From Armatimonadota bacterium (GTDB taxonomy: Bacteria; Armatimonadota; UBA5829), in the NCBI GenBank assembly GCA_012522575.1, contig JAAYKE010000139.1, positions 1 to 48,975 of the forward strand: DNA of 48,975 bases, given 5' to 3'. Positions within the stretch are counted from its first letter, which is position 1. Each line of letters begins with the position of its first letter. This document shows, piece by piece, positions 1 through 6,270 of this stretch. The notes under the pieces were generated by a model, which saw only the letters and a program-made list of their open reading frames with translations, was not told the DNA's origin and did not search any database. Position numbers and translations under genes: made by a program.

Positions 1-83
1 AACGTCAACCCTTGTCATTTCGAACGCAGTGAGAAATCCGCTTTTTCGGTTGACGGTTTGCGGTTCACGGTTATCAGTTAATG
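1..83 (-). repeat. Partial copy of the dispersed intergenic repeat, cut by the window edge
   Basis: Read on the minus strand this segment matches 35300-35380 closely: short AACCG-type heptads, then AAAAAGCGGATTTCTCACTG, then GTTCGAAATGACAAGGGTTG. On the plus strand it carries four CGGTTNN heptads at about 47-75. It has no coding potential. The repeat lies in intergenic DNA, like all other copies in the window. Confidence 0.75.
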
Positions 84-108
84 TGAATAGCATAGGTAGC
101 ATCATTAC

Positions 109-189
109 CTAACCTCTAACCTCCAACTTCCAACTTCTAGACCCTAACCTCTAACCTCTAACTTCCAACTTCTAGACCCTAACCTCTAA
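109..189. repeat. Heptanucleotide tandem array with a 35-bp higher-order period
   Basis: The stretch parses without slippage into 7-bp units (CTAACCT, CCAACTT, CTAACTT, CTAGACC). Five heptads make a 35-bp block seen at 109-143 and again at 144-178, each ending in CTAGACC. The same heptads occur in reverse orientation at 9418-9452. It resembles the short tandem heptad repeats known from some cyanobacterial genomes; function unknown. Confidence 0.85.
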
Positions 190-217
190 AGGGGCCGGTG
201 CGCATACCGGCCCCTTT
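188..217. terminator. Hairpin 3' of the alpha-mannosidase gene
   Basis: AAAGGGGCCGGT pairs perfectly with ACCGGCCCCTTT around a GCGCAT loop. It lies 14 bp past the mannosidase stop codon. The flanking A and T triplets are short, so it may be a weak, bidirectional intrinsic terminator. Confidence 0.6.
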
Positions 218-230
218 GTTTGCTATAGCA

Positions 231-3080
231 TTAGCCTATCTTAACTGTCGACTGGCCGTAAGCCGGCAGGCTCACTGAGACCACGTCTCCTGTCATTTTG
301 GCCGTGTTTTTGGAGACCGGACGCTCCAGAATGTCGGTTTCGACTGCGGAGGAATCCGGTTTGACGAGGTCCGTTATCCTGACCTTGGCAGTGGTCTTTT
401 TGCCCTCCATATCGAAGAGCCGAACGACCAGTCCCTTGCCGCCTTCCGCCTTCTTCACGGTAGAGCAGAACACACCCGGAGTCAGCACTTCAACGAAGCT
501 CTTCTGTGCGGGCAGTTGACCTTTCTGGACGCCGATGCTGGCGATGGCCATAGGTGAGTTGAACTGCTCGCCAAGCTTTGTAGCGGCGCTGATGTCGCAG
601 CCTCCGATGTGCGGGGTAACGGCGAACTTGATCTCATGGTCGGCAACCTCCGGAAGCGGGTCCGGATCGTAGCTGGATCGAATCAAGGTCAGCCGCAGAG
701 TGTCATCGACGCAACTGTGACCATACTTGCAATCGTTGACCAGCGTGACTCCGCGCTTATCATCGGAAAGATCGGCCCACTTGAGCGCGGGGATCTCCTG
801 CTTGCTTTGCTGCCGGGTCTGAGAACCGAACGGAATCTCGTATCTCGGCGTGCCGTTTTCGACATTGATCGGGAATGCCGCGCGAAGCATCGGAACTCCC
901 CTCTCCGGCGTGCCGATCTCGACCCATCGCATGTTTAGCTTGAAGTCAACCTGCCTTGAAGCGGCGTTGAGGCCGATTTCTACCGCGATAGTCGATTCGT
1001 TATACTTCCGCTCACTTCTGAAGGCGACGCGATTAGGCCCGTTCTGGCTGATATAGAGCTTGCCACCCTGCACCAGAGGCTCGACCTTGGCGATCTGGCC
1101 GATGGCCCACGCGCTCATCCCGCGATGAACCTCCGTATAAGTCTCGATAACGCCCATCAGCTTGCCCTCAGGAACGTAATCATAGCCGGTCTCCTTGTCG
1201 ATGAGATGCTTTATCGCACCGGAGGCGAAGTCCAGCTCAACGCGCAGGTATTCGTTCTCCATCACGCCGGAATCGTTGATCTCAACGATCATACACTCGG
1301 TTCCGTCAGGGAAGCTGCGGTCGATTCTGGCCGCTCCGCCCGCCGGTGTGTCGAGGTCGCTGTCGATTGCATAGACTTTGTATCCCATCGCAGGAACATC
1401 CGCCTTGAACGCGATTGTGGCGAACTCATGCGCCCAATAGTGACCTCTGCCGACTACCTGGCCTCGGATAGAGTTGCCGTCAGCATCCTTGACTATCACG
1501 CGATCATCGGCGATTGGCTTGTTCCAGACCTTTGCATAGACTGTCTCACTGCGATCCCAGGGTTTCTGGTTGTAGATCAACACGGGTTCTGCGGAAAGCG
1601 CGCCAGCGTTCCAACCGGTGACCCTGCCGGGCACTGCAGGATCTCCTGCCCCTGCCCCGAGTCCATCCCCTAAAGACGCGCCGAACATGGATTCATCGGT
1701 CGGCGCGGCAAATGAAGTATCAATATTCGAACCCAGTTTGCGCAGCGCACGAGTGCTGACGGTGTTTGCCGCCGCCTGAATCTCCTGGAACAGACCCTGA
1801 GAATATTCATAGGTGGCGTGCACGCCCGAACCCGGCAAAATGTCGTGGAAATGATTGAACAACGCATGCCGCCAGGCGGTAAACAGCGTGTCGAACGGAT
1901 AATCCATCTTCGCAACGCTTCCGGCTATCAACGCCATTGTCTCAGCTTCGGGAAGTATTATCTCGCTGACACGTGTCGCTCGCTTGATGTTGCTCTGCGA
2001 GGTGTAGCAGCCCTCAAAGGTGAAGTTGAGGTCCTCATCTACCACCGGCAAATCGACATCCGCTTTCTCCACTGCATCGAAGAAGGCTCTGGTGGAGCTA
2101 TGCTTTATGGTGGGGAAAACCGGCCAGTCGCATATCTCTCTGAACTTGCGCAGGTCCCGCCGAGTGGGGCCGCCGCCGTGGTCGCCGACTCCGTAGACAT
2201 ACATATAGTCTTTGAGTCCCGTTTCGGATGTGAAATTGACGAGCATCGCGGCCATATCCGCCGGGTCTATCGGGCCATTGTAGACATACTTGTCGCGATC
2301 CTTGAAAACATAGATTTGGGATCCGTCCGGCGATCGCCATTTGAAGAGCCACTTATGCGGCGCGGTGCGGTGCAGGTAGTAGCGATTGACCCCGGCGCGA
2401 GCGAGAATCGACGGCACGGTGTGCGCGTGGCCAAATGTGTCCGGCGACCAGTCGATTTTTACGTCCTCCGGGTCGAGGCCGAACTTATCTTTCATATACT
2501 GGCGCGTATATAGAAAGTGTCTGCACAGCGATTCCCCTGAGACGAAGTTCTTTTCGCCTTCGACCCATGTGCTGGCGGTGACCTCCCACCTGCCCTCCTT
2601 GACCCGCTTCTTGATCATGTCGAATATCTCCGGGCAATACTGCTCCATCGCAAAATAGGTGGATGCCTGACTTTGCGAGAAGGTGTACTCCGGGAAATCC
2701 TCCATGAGCTGGTTCATTGTGGTAAAGGTGTCGTGGGTGACGTTGACCGTCTCCGGCCAGTTCCACATCCAGTTCATGTCTATGTGCGCGTGCCCACAGA
2801 CGTGGATGGTGTAGGTTTTGGCGACCTTTGCGATGGCAGCCAGCATATCCTCTGCTTCGCCGACTGCTTTTGTGCAATCGAAGCTTGCGGAGGTCATCTG
2901 CTTGTTGACGTGCTCAATAGCTTTTACTATGAGCTTTTTCCAGTCCTCTTTGCCGAGCGCCTTTGCAAGGGCTGCGGCAAAATCCGTTTCGATTCGGAAG
3001 CGATCCAAAATCGCCTGTCTTGAGCCTCTTGACTGGTTTAGCTTATGCTGAGCCAGTTCGAATTGTTTGTCGAATGACAT
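231..3080 (-). CDS. Glycoside hydrolase family 38 alpha-mannosidase
   Basis: Retaining alpha-mannosidase of the GH38 family, which removes alpha-linked mannose from glycans using a zinc-dependent active site. The protein has 949 residues from the chosen start. The N-terminal catalytic domain shows the zinc motif CGHAHID (about residues 95-101). It also shows the nucleophile motif WSPDTFGH, followed by a GDHGGGPTRRD stretch and FNHFHDILPGSG further on. The C-terminal half is the usual beta-rich mannosidase region. An ATG 35 codons upstream is also open, but the one at 3080 follows AGGAATGCAGAC and fits the family N-terminus, so I chose it. No signal peptide is visible, so the enzyme is probably cytoplasmic and acts on imported oligosaccharides. 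It is transcribed divergently from the lar operon, with its own promoter and a palindrome near the transcription start. Confidence 0.93.
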   Translation of the reverse strand: MSFDKQFELAQHKLNQSRGSRQAILDRFRIETDFAAALAKALGKEDWKKLIVKAIEHVNKQMTSASFDCTKAVGEAEDMLAAIAKVAKTYTIHVCGHAHIDMNWMWNWPETVNVTHDTFTTMNQLMEDFPEYTFSQSQASTYFAMEQYCPEIFDMIKKRVKEGRWEVTASTWVEGEKNFVSGESLCRHFLYTRQYMKDKFGLDPEDVKIDWSPDTFGHAHTVPSILARAGVNRYYLHRTAPHKWLFKWRSPDGSQIYVFKDRDKYVYNGPIDPADMAAMLVNFTSETGLKDYMYVYGVGDHGGGPTRRDLRKFREICDWPVFPTIKHSSTRAFFDAVEKADVDLPVVDEDLNFTFEGCYTSQSNIKRATRVSEIILPEAETMALIAGSVAKMDYPFDTLFTAWRHALFNHFHDILPGSGVHATYEYSQGLFQEIQAAANTVSTRALRKLGSNIDTSFAAPTDESMFGASLGDGLGAGAGDPAVPGRVTGWNAGALSAEPVLIYNQKPWDRSETVYAKVWNKPIADDRVIVKDADGNSIRGQVVGRGHYWAHEFATIAFKADVPAMGYKVYAIDSDLDTPAGGAARIDRSFPDGTECMIVEINDSGVMENEYLRVELDFASGAIKHLIDKETGYDYVPEGKLMGVIETYTEVHRGMSAWAIGQIAKVEPLVQGGKLYISQNGPNRVAFRSERKYNESTIAVEIGLNAASRQVDFKLNMRWVEIGTPERGVPMLRAAFPINVENGTPRYEIPFGSQTRQQSKQEIPALKWADLSDDKRGVTLVNDCKYGHSCVDDTLRLTLIRSSYDPDPLPEVADHEIKFAVTPHIGGCDISAATKLGEQFNSPMAIASIGVQKGQLPAQKSFVEVLTPGVFCSTVKKAEGGKGLVVRLFDMEGKKTTAKVRITDLVKPDSSAVETDILERPVSKNTAKMTGDVVSVSLPAYGQSTVKIG

Positions 3081-3109
3081 GTCTGCATTCCTACCAGATG
3101 CGTAATATT

Positions 3110-3124
3110 TTGGCACAATGCCAA
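3110..3124. promoter_or_regulatory. Candidate repressor operator, perfect palindrome
   Basis: TTGGCACAATGCCAA is a perfect 6-3-6 inverted repeat. It sits immediately downstream of the proposed mannosidase -10 element (3127-3132), where a repressor would block transcription start. The form resembles sugar-responsive LacI/ROK-type sites; the regulator is not in the window. Confidence 0.45.
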
Positions 3125-3126
3125 CA

Positions 3127-3155
3127 ATTATTATTTTGCCGCCAACGCCCGACAA
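3127..3155 (-). promoter_or_regulatory. Probable sigma-70-type promoter of the alpha-mannosidase gene
   Basis: On the minus strand TTGTCG (3150-3155) is followed after 17 bp by AATAAT (3127-3132). This matches 4 of 6 and 5 of 6 consensus bases. The start would fall at about 3120, inside the palindrome at 3110-3124. Confidence 0.5.
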
Positions 3156-3166
3156 TCCTGCTATGT

Positions 3167-3195
3167 TTGACAATATAACTCTCAAGGACTATAGT
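3167..3195 (+). promoter_or_regulatory. Strong sigma-70-type promoter of the lar operon
   Basis: A perfect TTGACA at 3167-3172, a 17-bp spacer, then TATAGT at 3190-3195. Transcription would start at about 3202, giving a 110-nt leader before larE. The promoter is back to back with the mannosidase promoter. Confidence 0.75.
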
Positions 3196-3201
3196 CTAAT
3201 T

Positions 3202-3291
3202 AGCGCTAAGAGCGCCATCGACTGGCCAAAACCGGCACAGTCTCAAGCTGGATCAGCCCGCCGGGCCACTCGCGTGGTGGCCTTTTCTTTT
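3202..3291 (+). promoter_or_regulatory. Attenuator-like structured leader ahead of larE
   Basis: The leader holds three helices. The first is GCGC-TAAGA-GCGC (3203-3215). The second is GACTG/CAGTC (3220-3224 with 3238-3242) with an inner GCC/GGC. The third is an intrinsic terminator, GGCCAC (3264-3269) with GTGGCC (3277-3282), followed by TTTTCTTTT (3283-3291). TGGCC at 3223-3227 can also pair with GGCCA at 3264-3268, which would break both the second helix and the terminator. That arrangement is expected of a riboswitch or attenuator. It matches no riboswitch consensus I can recall with confidence. Its position before nickel-cofactor genes suggests a metal or cofactor ligand, which is inference. 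Confidence 0.5.
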
Positions 3292-3312
3292 AGGGCTGGG
3301 GGTAGTAAATTT

Positions 3313-4152
3313 ATGGGTGATTATAAGAGCCTGGTCGCCATGATATCCGAGATGGATGGGGTGGTGATCGGTTATTCCGGCGGGGTAGACAGCACCCTCG
3401 TCGCTAAAGCTGCAACCGATGCCCTTGGACAACGAGCCGTATGCGTCCTTATCGATTCGTTTTTGATACCGAAATCAGAAATTGACGACGCGGTAATGAA
3501 CGCCACAAAACTGGGGTTGAACCTGGTCAGGAAAAAAATTGACGCACTTGCCATAACCAACCTCTCCAGAAACGAACCCGACAGGTGCTACTTCTGCAAA
3601 AAGGCGGTATTTTCCGATTTGCTGGAGATCGCCAGAGAACGCGGATTGCAATACGTTTTGGACGGCACGAACATTGACGATGAGTCGGACTTCAGACCCG
3701 GAGCCAGGGCGGTCAGCGAACTCAATATCAGAAGCCCGCTCAAAGAGCTTGGCTTCACAAAGGAACGGGTCCGCGAGATATCGCGCGATCTTGGGCTGCC
3801 TACCTGGGATAAGCCGTCTTATGCATGCCTGGCATCGAGAGTGCCTTACGGCACAGAATTGACGCTGGAAGTCCTCGGGCAGGTTGAGGCTGCTGAGTGC
3901 ATCTTGCATGAGTTGGGCTTTGTGCAATGCAGGGTCAGGCATCACGGAGATATAGCCAGGATAGAATTGATGCCCGAAGATATGGTCGCGATTTTGACTA
4001 CGGAGTCCCGCAACCTGGTATTGCACAGATTTCGGGCGCTGGGATATAGATATATCACCCTTGATCTGGCGGGATACCGCACTGGAAGTATGAACGAGCC
4101 GCTTGTTAACGGCAGCAATAATTTCAAGGAATGGGGAATCGGAAACAGGTAG
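3313..4152 (+). CDS. larE: LarE, ATP-dependent sulfur-transfer enzyme for nickel-pincer cofactor
   Basis: LarE adenylates the pyridinium dicarboxylate made by LarB and inserts sulfur to form the pincer thiocarboxylates. The 279-residue protein has the PP-loop SGGVDS at residues 22-27, as in ATP pyrophosphatases. It carries cysteines at 92 and 95 in RCYFCKK and at 172 in ACLASR, the position of the sacrificial cysteine in Lactobacillus plantarum LarE. The two extra cysteines suggest the variant proposed to use an iron-sulfur cluster rather than sacrificing its own sulfur; this is inference. The ATG at 3313 follows a GGGGG-rich stretch and gives the family length. The frame is open 65 codons further upstream, but that part runs through the promoter and terminator. 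First gene of larE-larB-larC. Confidence 0.92.
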   Translation: MGDYKSLVAMISEMDGVVIGYSGGVDSTLVAKAATDALGQRAVCVLIDSFLIPKSEIDDAVMNATKLGLNLVRKKIDALAITNLSRNEPDRCYFCKKAVFSDLLEIARERGLQYVLDGTNIDDESDFRPGARAVSELNIRSPLKELGFTKERVREISRDLGLPTWDKPSYACLASRVPYGTELTLEVLGQVEAAECILHELGFVQCRVRHHGDIARIELMPEDMVAILTTESRNLVLHRFRALGYRYITLDLAGYRTGSMNEPLVNGSNNFKEWGIGNR

Positions 4153-4169
4153 GCAAGTGATCGGACGGG

Positions 4170-4198
4170 CGCGAAGAGGCATATTTTTCGCGATGCCT
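4170..4198 (+). promoter_or_regulatory. Two mutually exclusive hairpins between larE and larB
   Basis: CGCGAA (4170-4175) can pair with TTCGCG (4187-4192), or AGGCAT (4177-4182) with ATGCCT (4193-4198). The two 6-bp stems interlock and cannot form together, because no loop remains to span the first. They lie about 35-60 nt before the larB start, in the 80-bp larE-larB gap. This may be a translational or processing switch. Confidence 0.35.
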
Positions 4199-4232
4199 GA
4201 CACGACTTTTCACCAGGCGGTCTGTAAACACC

Positions 4233-5000
4233 ATGGACTTAAAGCTGCTAAGGCAACTGCTGGAAGATATCAAAACCGGCGAGATCGCCGTCGATGATGC
4301 GATGCGCCGGCTGCGTTCGCTGCCATACGAAGATATAGGTTTTGCCAAGCTGGATAATCACCGCAGGCTGCGCAATGGCGTGGCGGAGGTGGTTTTTTGT
4401 CAGGGCAAAACTACCTCGCAGATTATTGAAATCCTGCAACGACTTTCCGCGCAAAACTCCTGCGTGCTCGCTACGCGGTGCGATAAAGAAGTCTACGAGT
4501 CGGTTAAATCGCACATTCCGGACTCCACTTTCTATGAAGCGGCCAGAATTATCGTGACAGGCTCCCCTGAACGCAGTGAGCCTGAGCTTGCCTCCGACAA
4601 AAAATATGTGATGACACTCTGCGGCGGCACGGCCGATATTCCCATAGCCGAGGAGGCCGCGGTGACTGCGACCGCGCTTGGGAGTCGGGTTGAGCGGGCG
4701 TATGATGTGGGAGTCGCGGGTCTGCACAGGCTGCTGGATCAGAAGGATAGAATCCTTGGCGCAAACGTGCTGATTGTGTTGGCCGGCATGGAGGGCGCGC
4801 TGGCCAGCGTGGTCGGCGGACTGGTTGACAGGCCGGTTATTGCGGTTCCGACGAGCGTTGGTTATGGCGCGAGCTTCGGAGGATTGGCGGCCCTGCTGGC
4901 GATGCTGAACTCGTGTGCGGCCGGAGTCAGCGTGGTCAACATAGATAATGGATTCGGCGCAGGATACCTGGCGCACATGATCAATGACCCGCAAAATTGA
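4233..5000 (+). CDS. larB: LarB, nicotinate adenine dinucleotide carboxylase/hydrolase
   Basis: LarB carboxylates nicotinic acid adenine dinucleotide and cleaves it to pyridinium-3,5-biscarboxylic acid mononucleotide, the first step of nickel-pincer cofactor synthesis. The 255-residue protein has the PurE-like C-terminal half typical of the family: GGTADIPIAEEA at about residue 130, AGMEGALASVVGGL, PTSVGYGASFGG, and a closing NIDNGFGAG. The N-terminal helical part is also usual for LarB. The ATG at 4233 is preceded by a weak, distant AGGCGG, so translation may depend on larE or on the hairpins upstream. It lies 80 bp after larE and 28 bp before larC. No lactate racemase larA is present in the window. 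Confidence 0.93.
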   Translation: MDLKLLRQLLEDIKTGEIAVDDAMRRLRSLPYEDIGFAKLDNHRRLRNGVAEVVFCQGKTTSQIIEILQRLSAQNSCVLATRCDKEVYESVKSHIPDSTFYEAARIIVTGSPERSEPELASDKKYVMTLCGGTADIPIAEEAAVTATALGSRVERAYDVGVAGLHRLLDQKDRILGANVLIVLAGMEGALASVVGGLVDRPVIAVPTSVGYGASFGGLAALLAMLNSCAAGVSVVNIDNGFGAGYLAHMINDPQN

Positions 5001-5028
5001 ATAAGAAGCGCAAAGAGGAGCGGACGTG

Positions 5029-6246
5029 ATGAGAATTGCCTATTTTGACTGTTTTGCAGGAATCAGCGGTGATATGACCCTCGGGGCTTTGGTCGATGCG
5101 GGAGCTGACTTCGAAGCTCTGAAATCTGAGCTTGCAAAGTTGCACATCCACGATTTCGAGCTTAGCAGCGAAAGGGTTATGAAGCGGGGAATCGCTGCCT
5201 GTGATGTTATGGTTCACACCCATCACCATCATCACCACGACGAAGGTCATCACGGCCACTCACACGGCAGATCGTTTACCGATATCAAACATATTATCTC
5301 CGAGAGCAAGCTGTCCGATCGGGTGAAACGAGACTCGATTGCTATATTCGCTACCCTTGGCGAGGCCGAGGCCAAAATCCACGGCTCCACTATTGACAGC
5401 ATTCATTTTCATGAAGTGGGAGCGGTGGACGCGATAGTCGATATAGTCGGAGCGTGCATCTGCCTGGAGCTTCTTGGAATAGAGAAGTTATACTGCAGCC
5501 CTGTTCCCACATTTACCGGCATGGTGGAGATCGCTCATGGCAGGTTCCCTCTTCCTGCGCCGGCCACAATGGAGATTCTCACATCCAAAGGCGCGCCCTG
5601 GCGTGAACTCGGCATAGAAGGAGAGATCGTCACCCCCACCGGAGCAGCGATTGTGGCGACGCTGGCGGAGGGCTTCGGCTCGATGCCTGCTATGAACATA
5701 CAATCCACAAGCTATGGCGCAGGCAAGCAGGACTTTGGGATTCCCAATGTGTTGCGCGTGGTCGTCGGGGAAACCGAGGCTGCTGCGGATGGTGAATCTG
5801 AAGCGGTCGATGTCGTCGTGATTGAGACTAATATAGACGACCTCAGCCCGCAGATATACGAAGTCGTAACGGATAAGTTGTTCGATGCCGGCGCGCTCGA
5901 TGTCTATATGACTCCCATTGTTATGAAGAAAAGCCGCCCGGCAACTCTGCTTTCGGTGATATGCGAGCCGAGGTTGATCGACGCCCTCAGCCGGATCATT
6001 TTTGAGGAGACAACCTCCATTGGATTGCGCATAGACGAGCGCAAGAGGATCTGTCTGCAAAGAGAAATTAGGAAGGTGCAAACGGAATATGGGACGATAC
6101 GAATGAAGGTTGCGAGCCGGGATGGAAAAACTCTGAACGTGCAGCCGGAGTTTGAGGATTGCAGGTCTGCCGCAACAAAACTCGGCATGCCCGTCAAACG
6201 AATCAGGGACGCAGCGATTGTGGCGTTTTACGAAAAGGGTGACTGA
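5029..6246 (+). CDS. larC: LarC, nickel insertase for the pincer cofactor
   Basis: LarC is the CTP-dependent cyclometallase that inserts nickel into the pincer nucleotide. The N-terminal DCFAGISGDMTLGAL motif is characteristic. A histidine-rich loop (about residues 63-79, HTHHHHHHDEGHHGHSHG) is the expected nickel store or delivery site. Here one uninterrupted frame of 405 residues encodes both halves. In L. plantarum the two halves are joined by programmed frameshifting. A GTG at 5026 directly precedes the ATG at 5029; the ATG has the better spacing (8 nt) from GAGGAG. It ends 24 bp before the next gene, which may share the transcript. Confidence 0.95.
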   Translation: MRIAYFDCFAGISGDMTLGALVDAGADFEALKSELAKLHIHDFELSSERVMKRGIAACDVMVHTHHHHHHDEGHHGHSHGRSFTDIKHIISESKLSDRVKRDSIAIFATLGEAEAKIHGSTIDSIHFHEVGAVDAIVDIVGACICLELLGIEKLYCSPVPTFTGMVEIAHGRFPLPAPATMEILTSKGAPWRELGIEGEIVTPTGAAIVATLAEGFGSMPAMNIQSTSYGAGKQDFGIPNVLRVVVGETEAAADGESEAVDVVVIETNIDDLSPQIYEVVTDKLFDAGALDVYMTPIVMKKSRPATLLSVICEPRLIDALSRIIFEETTSIGLRIDERKRICLQREIRKVQTEYGTIRMKVASRDGKTLNVQPEFEDCRSAATKLGMPVKRIRDAAIVAFYEKGD

Positions 6247-6270
6247 TATCTTGCCAACGAGGGTTATACT

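Noticed and set aside
109-189. CRISPR array
   Set aside because: The units are 7 bp with no spacers, and no cas genes are present.
4170-4198. H-type pseudoknot between larE and larB
   Set aside because: The third loop would have no nucleotides to cross the first stem, so the two stems are better read as alternatives.
5029-6246. Programmed frameshift in larC, as in Lactobacillus
   Set aside because: The frame is continuous over both halves, so no frameshift is needed.
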